Shown in pieces: positions 19,021 through 27,011 of a DNA stretch of 64,000 bases (position 1 is the stretch's first letter; each line of letters begins with the position of its first letter). Below the pieces are notes generated by a model. It did not search any database and had not been told where the DNA came from. It saw nothing but the letters and a program-made list of their open reading frames with translations. A program made the translations under genes and the position numbers. This stretch comes from Candidatus Avoscillospira avicola (GTDB taxonomy: Bacteria; Bacillota; Clostridia; Oscillospirales; Oscillospiraceae). The DNA lies in assembly GCA_018712245.1 (NCBI GenBank), contig DVHE01000048.1, positions 1 to 64,000 on the forward strand, in the 5' to 3' direction.

Positions 19021-20349
19021 ATGTACCGGTACACCGCACGGCTGCTCTTATACAGCAATCTGGGGGAGGACAGCATCCTCCTGCGCCTTTCGGACATCTA
19101 CCGGGACTGGGAGGGCCGGCGCTGCGACAAGCCCCAGTTGATCCACCGGATTTATGTGGAGATCAAGCGGCTGCTGGACCTCTCCACCCGCTACGGCTTC
19201 AATGAGAACCTCTGGCAGAACTACCTCACCTTCCTGCTCCTCACCAACGAGAACTCCTTCTCCCTGACGGCGGAGCGGGTGGGTGCCGGGGACGGCTCCG
19301 TCAACCACTTCGCCAAGGGCGACTTTGCCATCTTCCGAAAGCTCTTCCACTTTGACTTTTCACCCCTGGAGGCGGATCTGGGCATCGACTGCTTCACCAC
19401 CGTGACAAATTACCACGCCCTGGTGAAGCTGGAAAAGCACTATTACCGCGCCGTCAGCGAGAAGGTCCAGGACCTGAGCCGCCGTCTGGCCGCCGCGCCC
19501 GACGCCGACACGGTGTTCGACCTGGTGACGGACTTCTACCGCGCCTACGGCGTGGGGATGTTCGGCCTCAACCGGGCCTTCCGCATCCAGAACCGGGGCC
19601 AGGGTGTGGAGTTCTTGCCCATCAACAACACCGACAAGGTGATGCTCCGCGACCTCATCGGCTACGAGCATCAAAAGCGGCAGCTGGTGGAGAATACCGA
19701 GGCCTTCGTCAAGGGCCTGCCGGCCAACAACGTCCTTTTGTACGGCGATGCCGGCACCGGCAAGTCCTCCTCGGTCAAGGCCCTCATCAACGAGTACTAC
19801 GATTCGGGCCTTCGGATGATCGAGATTTACAAGCACCAGTTCCGGGACCTCTCGGCGGTCATCGCCGCGGTCAAGGGCCGGAACTACCGGTTTATCATTT
19901 ACATCGACGACCTCTCCTTCGAGGAGAACGAGGTGGAGTACAAGTTCCTCAAGGCCGTCATCGAGGGCGGCGTGGAGACCAGGCCGGACAATATCCTGAT
20001 CTATGCCACTTCCAACCGCCGCCACCTCATCAAGGAAACCTGGTCTGACCGCAACGACATGGAGTATGAAAACGACATCCACCGCTCCGACACCATGGAG
20101 GAGAAGCTCTCTCTGGCGGCCCGGTTCGGCGTCAGCATCAACTATTCGGTGCCCAATCGCAAGGAATTCCAGGATATCGTCATGGGACTGGCCCGGCGGC
20201 AGCTGCGCGGCGCCATCGACGAGGCCACGCTGCTGGCCGAGGCCAACCGCTGGGAGCTGCGGCACGGCGGCATCTCCGGGCGCACGGCCCAGCAATTCAT
20301 CAACTACTTAGCGGGAAAGGAGCCTCCTGACCATGATCACCCTGGATAA
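19021..20349 (+). CDS. DUF815 AAA-type ATPase
   Basis: 442-aa cytosolic protein. Residues 1-200 form a helical N-terminal region of unknown role. The DUF815 AAA domain follows, with Walker A YGDAGTGKSS at 241-250, Walker B FIIYIDDLSF at 291-300 and a sensor-like ILIYATSNRRHL. Family members are annotated only as predicted P-loop ATPases; no substrate is established. It sits 1 base after leuB and overlaps ilvA by 17 bases, so it is translated with the amino-acid genes, yet no known biosynthetic step needs it. A chaperone- or assembly-like role for an Fe-S enzyme or regulator of the pathway would be pure inference. Confidence 0.88.
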   Translation: MYRYTARLLLYSNLGEDSILLRLSDIYRDWEGRRCDKPQLIHRIYVEIKRLLDLSTRYGFNENLWQNYLTFLLLTNENSFSLTAERVGAGDGSVNHFAKGDFAIFRKLFHFDFSPLEADLGIDCFTTVTNYHALVKLEKHYYRAVSEKVQDLSRRLAAAPDADTVFDLVTDFYRAYGVGMFGLNRAFRIQNRGQGVEFLPINNTDKVMLRDLIGYEHQKRQLVENTEAFVKGLPANNVLLYGDAGTGKSSSVKALINEYYDSGLRMIEIYKHQFRDLSAVIAAVKGRNYRFIIYIDDLSFEENEVEYKFLKAVIEGGVETRPDNILIYATSNRRHLIKETWSDRNDMEYENDIHRSDTMEEKLSLAARFGVSINYSVPNRKEFQDIVMGLARRQLRGAIDEATLLAEANRWELRHGGISGRTAQQFINYLAGKEPPDHDHPG

Positions 20350-21529
20350 AATCTACCACGCCGCCTTTGTGCTGAAAGAGGTGGCCCGGCGCACCGACCT
20401 GATCCACGCCCCCAACCTGGTGAAGGACGCGGAGCTGTACCTGAAGACCGAGAACCTCCAGGTGACCGGCAGCTTCAAGCTCCGGGGCGCGTACTATAAG
20501 ATTAGCCAGCTGACCGAGGAGCAGAAGAAGGCCGGCATCATCGCCTGCAGCGCCGGCAACCACGCCCAGGGCGTGGCCCTGGCTGCCACCCGCCAGGGAG
20601 CCAGAAGCGTGGTCTATATGCCCGACTCCGCTCCCATCAGTAAGGTGGAGGCCACCAAGCGCCTGGGCGCCGAGGTGGTGCTGGTGGCTGGCGCCTACGA
20701 CGACGCCTACGCCGCCGCCGTCAAGGCCCAGGAGGAGACCGGCGCCACCTTCATCCACCCCTTTGACGACGACGAGGTCATCGCCGGTCAGGGCACCATC
20801 GGCCTGGAAATCCTCGAGCAGATGCGCGACGTGGACGCGGTCATCGTGCCCATCGGCGGCGGCGGCCTCATCTCCGGCGTGGCCTTCGCCATCAAGCAGC
20901 TCCAGCCCTCGGTGAAGGTCTACGGCGTCCAGGCCCTCAACGCCCCCAGTATGTTCGAGAGCCACCGCCAGGGCCATCAGATCACTCTGGACACGGTCCA
21001 CACCTTCGCCGACGGCATCGCCGTCAAGCACCCCGGCGACACCACCTTCTCCCTGGTGGAAAAGTACGTGGACGACATCGTCACCGTTTCCGAGGATGAG
21101 ATCGCCACAGCCATCCTCGCCACCATCGAAAAGCAGAAGCTGATCGCCGAGGGCGCGGGCGCCGTCAGCGTGGCCGCCGCCATGTTCCACAAGCTGCCCA
21201 TCATCGGCAAAAAGGTGGTCTGCCTGGTCTCCGGCGGCAATATCGACGTCAACATCCTCTCCCGGGTCATCACCCGCGGCCTGGTGACGTCGGGCCGCAA
21301 CGCCAACCTGGTCATCGCCCTGGAGGACAAGCCCGGCCAGCTGGTGGGCGTCAGCAACATCATCTCCAGCTGCGGCGCCAATGTGATCTCGGTTCGCCAC
21401 GAGCGGTCCGACCCCAACATGGCCATCTCCAGCTGCTTCCTCCGGGTGGGCATGGAGACGCGGGACTTCGCCCAGATCGACGAAATCCGCCGCCGCCTCA
21501 CCGAAGCCGGCTTCGAGATCGTGCAGTGA
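20333..21529 (+). CDS. ilvA: Threonine ammonia-lyase (threonine dehydratase) with C-terminal ACT domain
   Basis: 398-aa PLP enzyme producing 2-oxobutanoate from threonine. The PLP lysine is in GSFKLRGA (Lys49), the phosphate loop is SAGNHAQGVA, and the C-terminal PLP segment is VSGGN. Residues about 325-398 form one ACT-like domain (ALEDKPGQLVGVSNII). This is the shorter clostridial form, similar in length to catabolic TdcB with an added ACT domain and shorter than E. coli IlvA, which carries two. Its place at the end of the ilv-leu cluster argues for isoleucine synthesis. AAAGGAGCCTCCTGACC precedes the ATG at 20333 within DUF815. Confidence 0.9.
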   Translation: MITLDKIYHAAFVLKEVARRTDLIHAPNLVKDAELYLKTENLQVTGSFKLRGAYYKISQLTEEQKKAGIIACSAGNHAQGVALAATRQGARSVVYMPDSAPISKVEATKRLGAEVVLVAGAYDDAYAAAVKAQEETGATFIHPFDDDEVIAGQGTIGLEILEQMRDVDAVIVPIGGGGLISGVAFAIKQLQPSVKVYGVQALNAPSMFESHRQGHQITLDTVHTFADGIAVKHPGDTTFSLVEKYVDDIVTVSEDEIATAILATIEKQKLIAEGAGAVSVAAAMFHKLPIIGKKVVCLVSGGNIDVNILSRVITRGLVTSGRNANLVIALEDKPGQLVGVSNIISSCGANVISVRHERSDPNMAISSCFLRVGMETRDFAQIDEIRRRLTEAGFEIVQ

Positions 21530-21537
21530 CTTCTAAG

Positions 21538-21568
21538 CGCCGCGGGAGCAAGTCCCGCGGCGTTTTTT
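21538..21568 (+). terminator. Intrinsic terminator after ilvA
   Basis: The stem CGCCGCGGGA (21538-21547) pairs with TCCCGCGGCG (21553-21562) around a 5-base loop and is followed by six T. It closes the ilv-leu-ilvA operon. Confidence 0.9.
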
Positions 21569-21585
21569 GGCAGGCGGGCGGGCCC

Positions 21586-21614
21586 TTGCGGCCCGGGATG
21601 ATTCGAGGTATAAT
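21586..21614 (+). promoter_or_regulatory. Promoter of the PyrF-like gene
   Basis: TTGCGG (21586-21591), 17 bases, TATAAT (21609-21614). It lies directly behind the ilvA terminator and about 75 bases before the next start codon. Confidence 0.65.
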
Positions 21615-21690
21615 AGCCATAAAGCAGCGATGAAACTGTAAATTCCCGGTCCTTTTCCTCGCCTCTTCCGGGGCGGGCAAAAGGAGGACG

Positions 21691-22629
21691 ATGAAAGGAT
21701 GGAGCCGTATGTCCATTGAACGTCTGCAGCAGCAGATTCGGGCCAAGAAGAACCCCACCATGGTCAGCCTGGACCCTGTTGCGTCGCGTCTGCCGACGCA
21801 TCTCCTGGAGGAGGCCACTGGCAAGCATGGCGAGACGCTCTCGGCCCTGGCCCACGCCTACGAGACCTTTTCTTTCGGCATTCTGGACGCACTGCGGGAC
21901 CTGGTCCCGGCGGTGAAGGTACAGGCGGGCTGCTTCCAGGCCTTGGGCCGCGACGGCGCGGCGGCGCTGGAGACGGTGCTGGCCCGCGCCCGGGAGCTGG
22001 GCTACTACGTCCTGCTGGACACCGCCGCTTCGCCTACGCCCGTCACCGGCGAGGCCCTGGCCCAGGCCTGTTTCGGCGGCATTCCGGTGGGGGCGCAGCG
22101 CTTCACCCCCCTGGCCTGCGACGGCCTGAGCCTCCAGCCCTACCAGGGCAGCGACAGCGTCAAGCCGCTGCTGCCCTATTTGAGCGAGGACAAGAGCCTC
22201 TTTCTGCTGGCCCGTAGCGCCAACAAGTCTGCCCGGGAGATGCAGGACCTGCTGTCGGGAGACCGGGTGGTGCATCAGGTGGTGATCGATCTGGCCATGC
22301 GCTGGTGCGGCGAGCGGTACGGCAAGAGCGGCTACGCCGGAATCGGCGTCGTCCTCTCGGGGACCCAGCCGGACTTCCTCAAGCGGCTCCGGAAAAAATA
22401 CGACCGGCTCTTCTTCCTGGTGCCGGGCTACGGCAGCTGGGGCGCCTACGGCAAGGACGTGCAGCACGCCTTCGACCTGGCGGGCCATGGCGCGGTGGTC
22501 TGCGCCGGGCGGACGCTGCTCTACGCCTACGAAAAATCCGGCGGCGACGGACGGGACTACCGGGAGGCGGCGCGAAGAGCCGCGGAAAAAATGCGCGACA
22601 ATATCCTGCAATATATCGAGGTGCTGTAA
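21691..22629 (+). CDS. PyrF-like protein (OMP decarboxylase fold) lacking catalytic residues
   Basis: 312-aa TIM-barrel protein clearly related to type 2 orotidine-5'-phosphate decarboxylase. It has the N-terminal SLDP (26-29), AVKVQAGCFQALG (Lys76), and a C-terminal PGYGSWGAYGKDVQHAF followed by GAVV, which aligns with the phosphate-binding PGYGxQG segment. The family's catalytic D-x-K-x-x-D is replaced by D-T-A-A-S-P at 110-115, so the catalytic lysine and second aspartate are gone. Normal OMP decarboxylation is therefore unlikely. The first ATG (21691) lies 3 bases after AGGAGG; a second in-frame ATG at 21709 is possible and matches the usual family start better. The next gene starts right after its TAA. 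Confidence 0.75.
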   Translation: MKGWSRMSIERLQQQIRAKKNPTMVSLDPVASRLPTHLLEEATGKHGETLSALAHAYETFSFGILDALRDLVPAVKVQAGCFQALGRDGAAALETVLARARELGYYVLLDTAASPTPVTGEALAQACFGGIPVGAQRFTPLACDGLSLQPYQGSDSVKPLLPYLSEDKSLFLLARSANKSAREMQDLLSGDRVVHQVVIDLAMRWCGERYGKSGYAGIGVVLSGTQPDFLKRLRKKYDRLFFLVPGYGSWGAYGKDVQHAFDLAGHGAVVCAGRTLLYAYEKSGGDGRDYREAARRAAEKMRDNILQYIEVL

Positions 22630-23658
22630 ATGACGACGCTGTACCTGATCCGCCATGCCGAGGCCGAGGGCAACCTCTACCGCCGCATCCACGGACAGTT
22701 CGACACCAACGTGACCCCCAACGGCCGGCGGCAGATCGCCGCCCTGGCCCGCCGCTTCGCCGCCGTCCCGGTGGACGCGGTCTACGCCAGCGACCTGACC
22801 CGTACCCAGACCACGGCCCAGGCCATTGCTGCGCCCCAGGGCCTGCCGCTCCGGCTGGAGCCGGGCTTCCGGGAGATCAACCTGGGTGTCTGGGAGGACC
22901 GGGCCTTCGGCTGGCTCTATGCCTTTGAGACGGCACAGATCCAGTGCTTCAACCAGGACCCCCGCCACTGGCAGGTGGAGGGCTCCGAGACCTTCGACGA
23001 CTACACAGGCCGGTTTATTGCGGCCCTGGAGCGAGTGGCCCGGGCCCACGACGGCGGCACAGCCGCGATCTTCTCCCACGGCGCGGTGATGCGCGGCGTG
23101 ATGATGGCGCTGTTCCCGGAGGCCGATATCCCCCACTGCGACAATACGGCTGTCACGTGCCTCCAGTATGAGAACGGCCGGTTCCATATTTCATATTTCA
23201 ACGACACGAGCCACCTGGGGGAGGGACTCTCCACCCTCTCCCGGCAGAGCTGGTGGCGCAAGGACGGGAAGCGCCGCGACACGAACCTGTGGTTCCGGCC
23301 CGGCACAACGGCGCTGGAGGGACTGACACCCCCCGACGGCGAGACTTTCACGGCCTACTGCGGAGAAACGCCCGCCGGTCTGGTGGTGCTGGGAGACGGC
23401 GGCAAGGCGGGAGAGCTGCGCTATCTGGGCCTGACCGCGCCCTACCGCCGCCAGGGGCTGGCGGTACAGCTCTTGGGCCAGGCAGTCTTCACCTGCCGCG
23501 CCAAGGGAAAGGAGCAGCTCACTTTGACTGTGCCGGATGGCTGCGCGGAGCTCCAGCCGCTGCTGCGGCAGATGGACCTCCGGCCGGACGCCCAGGGGCG
23601 CTGCACCATGGATTTGCGTGTGCAGGTATTCCCCTTGCTGGAGCCGGTTTGTATGTAA
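22630..23658 (+). CDS. Histidine phosphatase - GNAT acetyltransferase fusion
   Basis: 342-aa two-domain protein. Residues 1-190 are a histidine phosphatase (phosphoglycerate mutase-like) domain with R8-H9-A10 replacing the usual RHG, R58, E82 in REINLGVWE, and the second His150 in FSHGAV. Residues about 240-330 resemble a GNAT N-acetyltransferase (GELRYLGLTAPYRRQGLAVQLL has the R/Q-x-x-G-x-A acetyl-CoA loop). The substrates of both domains are unknown. It begins at the base after the stop of the PyrF-like gene, so the two proteins probably act together; a phosphorylated small molecule bound by the dead PyrF fold would be a reasonable but unproven guess. Confidence 0.8.
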   Translation: MTTLYLIRHAEAEGNLYRRIHGQFDTNVTPNGRRQIAALARRFAAVPVDAVYASDLTRTQTTAQAIAAPQGLPLRLEPGFREINLGVWEDRAFGWLYAFETAQIQCFNQDPRHWQVEGSETFDDYTGRFIAALERVARAHDGGTAAIFSHGAVMRGVMMALFPEADIPHCDNTAVTCLQYENGRFHISYFNDTSHLGEGLSTLSRQSWWRKDGKRRDTNLWFRPGTTALEGLTPPDGETFTAYCGETPAGLVVLGDGGKAGELRYLGLTAPYRRQGLAVQLLGQAVFTCRAKGKEQLTLTVPDGCAELQPLLRQMDLRPDAQGRCTMDLRVQVFPLLEPVCM

Positions 23659-23677
23659 GGCGGAGAAAAGCAGCGCG

Positions 23678-23811
23678 GCGGTGCAACCGGCTATTCGCAA
23701 TCACCGCACCACCGCAAAAGGCCGCTGACGCGGCGTGGGCCGATGAAGGCATCGGCCCCTACATTCCCACCAGGCCCCTTCGGTCAGGACGGGCAATATT
23801 TGTACATAAAA
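23678..23811. repeat. Repeat modules upstream of 272-bp copy B
   Basis: Non-coding. A degenerate GGTACAAACGG-type module (GGTGCAACCGG.., about 23678-23735, with AGGCCGCTGACGCGGC) runs into a family b palindrome with the CCCCTAC edge (about 23738-23764). The remaining 45 bases show nothing further. Confidence 0.7.
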
Positions 23812-24083
23812 ACCGCCGTGTGCAAGATCAATCCCCTGTTCCGGGGCAGTTCGTGCGGCCTTTGAGGAAAGTTCTGTAGCCGTAACGGCCCTCTGACTTT
23901 ACTGGCACGCGCGAAGCCGGGAAGGGGCAGGCAGTATGGAACGGGATGGCTCGGTGGAGCGTAACGACTTGGGAGATGCCTCTCCCTGGGATGCACGCCG
24001 CACAGCCCCAAAGGGGACCGGGGGCCGCAGCCCCCGGCGCATTTTGGGAACTTTTCTGCGGTGAAAAGTTCCCCGCCGGAGGC
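23812..24083 (+). repeat. 272-bp dispersed element, copy B
   Basis: Collinear with copy A across its whole length. Shared landmarks: TGCAAGATCAA, CCCCTGTTCCGGGG, GTGCGGCCTTTGAGGAAAG, GTAGCCGTAACGGC, GCGAAGCCGGGAAGGGGCAG, GGGATGCACGCCGCACAGCC, the CCGGGGGC-CGCA-GCCCCCGG hairpin, and the GGGAACTTTTC..GAAAAGTTCCC hairpin ending CCCCGCCGGAGG. It lacks the CTCCCCT..GGGGAG element that precedes A and C, which fixes the left border of the element near CCGCCGTG. Confidence 0.8.
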
Positions 24084-24262
24084 AACCAAACCTTGTCGCT
24101 TGAGTACTTTCGACGAACAAACCCGCCTCCGGCGGGTTCGGGCCGATGTGGGCATCGGCCCCTACAGTTCTACCGACTACCCTTCTTCATCGTAGGGGCG
24201 CGCATCGCGCGTCCGCTTGGTGACAGTGCCTGAGCGCCTGCGGCGAACGCAGTGGCCGTCGC
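24084..24262. repeat. Palindromic repeats downstream of copy B
   Basis: Contains a family b palindrome (about 24141-24166) and a family c palindrome with GTAGGGGC edge (about 24194-24218), followed by a GAACGCAG module. No gene. Confidence 0.7.
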
Positions 24263-24269
24263 GGCAGAC

Positions 24270-24312
24270 AAAAAGGGCCCGCTGCAGAAGCTCGAAAGCG
24301 CTGCAGCGGGCC
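24270..24312 (-). terminator. Intrinsic terminator of the repeat lipoprotein gene
   Basis: GGCCCGCTGCAG (24276-24287) pairs with CTGCAGCGGGCC (24301-24312). Read on the minus strand, the stem is followed by five T. It lies about 35 bases beyond the lipoprotein stop. Confidence 0.85.
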
Positions 24313-24347
24313 TGTCCGACGGAGGCAGATGGTGCCTATGCGCCGGA

Positions 24348-24689
24348 TTAGCGGCCGCCGGTCATGCCGGTGCCGGTCATGCCGGTGCTGGTGTTAGGGG
24401 TCATGTCCCGGCCGGTATTGGCGTTAGGGGTCGTGACACGGTTGGTGTTGGTGCTGGGAGTCGTGACCCGGCCAGTGTTGGCGTTGGAGGTCGTGGTCCG
24501 TCCGGTGTTGGTGTTGGGGTACATCCCCCGCTCCAGATCGCGGTTGGTGCCGTTGACCCGGCCATCGTCGGTGGTGGACACATTGCCCTCGTTCCAGGGG
24601 TCGTCATAGTAGACAGACCCGCTGCATCCGCTCAGGACGCCGGCCAGCAGCATGGCTGCGGCCATTGCCGCCAGAGTGCGTTTCATCAT
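24348..24689 (-). CDS. Small lipoprotein with Thr/Asn-rich decapeptide repeats
   Basis: 113-aa secreted lipoprotein. The N-terminus is a lipoprotein signal (MMKRTLAAMAAAMLLAG) with lipobox LSGC, Cys at about residue 22. After an acidic linker, residues about 59-100 hold four to five copies of a degenerate ten-residue unit of the form N-x-N-T-G-R-x-T-T-P, ending in Thr/Gly-rich STGMTGTGMTGG. The DNA repeats with a 30-bp period (about 24390-24520). Such tails suggest an extended, possibly glycosylated or variable surface stalk. AGGAGGG lies 7 bases before the ATG at 24689. I do not recognise a named family. Confidence 0.8.
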   Translation of the reverse strand: MMKRTLAAMAAAMLLAGVLSGCSGSVYYDDPWNEGNVSTTDDGRVNGTNRDLERGMYPNTNTGRTTTSNANTGRVTTPSTNTNRVTTPNANTGRDMTPNTSTGMTGTGMTGGR

Positions 24690-24800
24690 GTTTTGTCCCT
24701 CCTGCTATCTCAACGATCAATTGATCCGGTACAGCCGTAGTATTTGCCGCAGCCGGCGGACTATGCTGGGAATGGATGTCAGAAATGAAAAAGATATCAA

Positions 24801-24829
24801 TTGATTTATGGGGAAAGTCCTTGTATAAT
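24801..24829 (+). promoter_or_regulatory. Promoter of the ferredoxin gene
   Basis: TTGATT (24801-24806), 17 bases, TATAAT (24824-24829), 35 bases before the ATG. Confidence 0.7.
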
Positions 24830-24864
24830 GTAGAAAGAATTATGAACACAAAAGGGGAGTTACC

Positions 24865-25251
24865 ATGAAAAGACTCACGGTGAAAAAAGGCGAGACCTGC
24901 ATGGCGTGCCTGGAGTGCGTCCGCGCCTGTTCCATGGCCTTCTATAAGGAGTTCGACCCGGACAAGTCCTGCATCCAGATCATCGAGAAGAACGGCGCCG
25001 CCAAGCCCATGACTTGCGTCCAGTGTGGCAAGTGCGCCACGGTCTGCGAGCATGGCGCCATTACCCAGAACGCCAAGGGCGTGTACATGATCAACAAGAA
25101 GCTCTGCGTGGGCTGCGGCAAGTGCAAGGACATCTGTCCGTTCCATGTTCTGGTCAAGGCCGACGACGCGCCGGCGGCCAGCAAGTGCATCGCCTGCGGC
25201 ATCTGCGTCAAGGCCTGTCCCATGGAAGTGCTGGAAATCATCGAAAAATAA
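24865..25251 (+). CDS. Four-cluster [4Fe-4S] ferredoxin (HycB/CooF-like)
   Basis: 128-aa electron-transfer protein with sixteen cluster cysteines in four C-x2-C-x2-C-x3-C sets: 12/15/18/22, 51/54/57/61, 81/84/87/91 and 108/111/114/118. This is the polyferredoxin arrangement of HycB, CooF and DmsB-like electron-transfer subunits. No signal peptide, so cytosolic. It is monocistronic, with its own promoter and terminator, and no hydrogenase, formate dehydrogenase or aldehyde oxidoreductase is adjacent, so the redox partner cannot be named. AAAGGGGAG precedes the ATG. Confidence 0.9.
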   Translation: MKRLTVKKGETCMACLECVRACSMAFYKEFDPDKSCIQIIEKNGAAKPMTCVQCGKCATVCEHGAITQNAKGVYMINKKLCVGCGKCKDICPFHVLVKADDAPAASKCIACGICVKACPMEVLEIIEK

Positions 25252-25263
25252 TCGACCCTGCTC

Positions 25264-25301
25264 AAAAGAGGCGGCGCCCACCGGGGAACCGCCTCTTTTT
25301 T
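25264..25301 (+). terminator. Intrinsic terminator after the ferredoxin gene
   Basis: AAAAGAGGCGG (25264-25274) pairs with CCGCCTCTTTT (25289-25299), with the T-run continuing to 25301. It is convergent with the permease terminator immediately downstream. Confidence 0.88.
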
Positions 25302-25312
25302 GAACGATTTTG

Positions 25313-25351
25313 AAAGAAAAGAGCCCCCGGAAGGCGGAGCCTTCCGGGGGC
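25313..25351 (-). terminator. Intrinsic terminator of the purine permease gene
   Basis: GCCCCCGGAAGG (25323-25334) pairs with CCTTCCGGGGGC (25340-25351). On the minus strand it is followed by CTCTTTTCTTTC. Confidence 0.8.
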
Positions 25352-25368
25352 GATGCGCAGAGAGCGGA

Positions 25369-26775
25369 TCAGTGGGTCAGGAAGAAGGTCAGGGCGAAGA
25401 GGATGGCGATGATCCAGGTGGCGAAGCTCAGCTCCCTGGCTTTGCCGGAGAAGACCTTGATGAAGACGCAGGAAATCAGGCCGAAGGCGATGCCGTAGGA
25501 GATGTTGTAGGTGAACACCATCACGGCGATGGTCAGGAAGCCGGGCAGCGCTTTGGCGGGATCGTCCCAGGCGATGTTCTTGACGCCGGACATCATCAAA
25601 ACGCCCACGTAAATGAGGGCCGTGGCGGTGGCGTAGGTGGGGATCAGCTGGGCCACCGGGGCCAGGAACATGGCGATGAAGAACAGCGCCGCCGTGACCA
25701 GGGAGGCGAGGCCGGTGCGTCCGCCCTCGGAAATGCCGGAGGAGGACTCGACGAAGGTGGTGACGGTGGAGGTGCCGCAGACGGCGCCCACGCAGGTGGC
25801 CAGGGCGTCGGCCAGCATGGCGCGGTTCATGTTGGGTACCTCGCCCTCCTTGGTGAGCATATTGCCGCAGGAGCAGGCGCCGTAGAGGGTGCCCAAGGTG
25901 TCGAACATATCGACCATGCAGAAAGCCAGCATGGTGGTGAGGAACATGACGATGAAGCTGCCCGTGCCGTTGGCGGCGATGTAAGCGGAGAAGTCAAAGC
26001 CTTCCTTAAAGACGGCGAACAGGGAGAAATCGGCGAAGTCACGGAAGGCGCCGAAGAAGTCGCCGGCCAGGTTGGGGGCCACGGCGGTGGCGTAGAAATC
26101 CGGCACGGTCAGGAGGCCCAGGATGTAGTACACCACGGCGGAACCCAGGATGCCCCAGAGGACTGCGCCGCGAACCTTCTTGTGGGCCAGGATGGCGATG
26201 GCCAGCAGGCCGAAGATGGTGATGAGCATGGGCATGATGGAGGCCCAGGTGGCATTGCCGGAGTAGACGTTGAAAGAGTTCAGCGCCACGCAGGTGGAGG
26301 CGTCGCTGACGACGATGCCGGCGTTCTGGAAGCCGATGAAGGCGATGAACAATCCGATGCCGGCGGAGATGGCAACTTTGACCTCCTGGGGGATGCCCTC
26401 GAAGATCAGCTTCCTGAGGCCGGTGACGGTGAGGAGCAGGAAGACCAGGCCGTCCACCAGCACCAGCACCAGGGTGTTGGCATAGGAGAGGCCCATGCCC
26501 AGGCAGACGGTGTAGACAAAGTAGGCGTTGAGGCCCATGCCGGAGGCCTGCGCCAGGGGCAGGTTGGACAAAAGCCCGATCAGTACGGTGCCCACCACAG
26601 CCGAGAGGGCCGTGGCGATGTATACAGCGCCATAGGTTGTCTGGCCCTCCAGCGTGGAAAACATGCCCGCGTTGACCATGAGGATATAGGCCATGGCCAT
26701 AAAGGTGGTGAGACCGGCGAAGATCTCTGTTCGGACGGTGGAGCCTCGTTCTCGGATGTGGAAGAATTGTTCCAT
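25369..26775 (-). CDS. NCS2/AzgA-type purine permease
   Basis: 468-aa integral membrane protein of the AzgA branch (adenine/guanine/hypoxanthine:H+ symporters) of the NCS2 superfamily, with about 12-14 hydrophobic segments. The N-terminal TEIFAGLTTFMAMAYILMVN and the middle FVESSSGISEGGRTGLASLV are typical of this branch. I chose the ATG at 26775 because AAGGAGGT lies about 10 bases upstream; a longer frame reaches 26862 but would add non-conserved, AT-rich residues. It is divergent from a purine-type phosphoribosyltransferase, consistent with uptake followed by salvage. I looked for a purine riboswitch in the AT-rich leader and did not find its conserved core. Confidence 0.88.
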   Translation of the reverse strand: MEQFFHIRERGSTVRTEIFAGLTTFMAMAYILMVNAGMFSTLEGQTTYGAVYIATALSAVVGTVLIGLLSNLPLAQASGMGLNAYFVYTVCLGMGLSYANTLVLVLVDGLVFLLLTVTGLRKLIFEGIPQEVKVAISAGIGLFIAFIGFQNAGIVVSDASTCVALNSFNVYSGNATWASIMPMLITIFGLLAIAILAHKKVRGAVLWGILGSAVVYYILGLLTVPDFYATAVAPNLAGDFFGAFRDFADFSLFAVFKEGFDFSAYIAANGTGSFIVMFLTTMLAFCMVDMFDTLGTLYGACSCGNMLTKEGEVPNMNRAMLADALATCVGAVCGTSTVTTFVESSSGISEGGRTGLASLVTAALFFIAMFLAPVAQLIPTYATATALIYVGVLMMSGVKNIAWDDPAKALPGFLTIAVMVFTYNISYGIAFGLISCVFIKVFSGKARELSFATWIIAILFALTFFLTH

Positions 26776-26945
26776 TGAGCAGACCTCCTTGCAAAATGTG
26801 AAAATTCTGCTAATTTTGATACTTAAATTATAAACATTTTGTGAATCAATTACAAGAGACATGATGTGGACAGGAGTAACAAATTTGCACTGCGTTTTTG
26901 AGTGAGTTGCCCATTGACAAAATACGGGGGATTTTGCCTCCGGAC

Positions 26946-26974
26946 TTGCGGCGGAAGGAAAGATGGACTATAAT
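26946..26974 (+). promoter_or_regulatory. Promoter of the phosphoribosyltransferase gene
   Basis: TTGCGG (26946-26951), 17 bases, TATAAT (26969-26974), 37 bases before the ATG. The 236-base divergent region also has a TTGACA at about 26915 with no matching -10. Confidence 0.6.
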
Positions 26975-27011
26975 AAAAGTACCGGACTGCACGCAAGAAG
27001 GAGTGTTTTAA

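Noticed and set aside
21691-22629. Calling this gene pyrF
   Set aside because: The fold matches, but the catalytic Lys and second Asp of D-x-K-x-x-D are missing, so OMP decarboxylase activity should not be claimed.
26776-27011. Purine riboswitch upstream of the AzgA-type permease
   Set aside because: The conserved junction and loop sequences of the purine aptamer are absent from the AT-rich leader on either strand.
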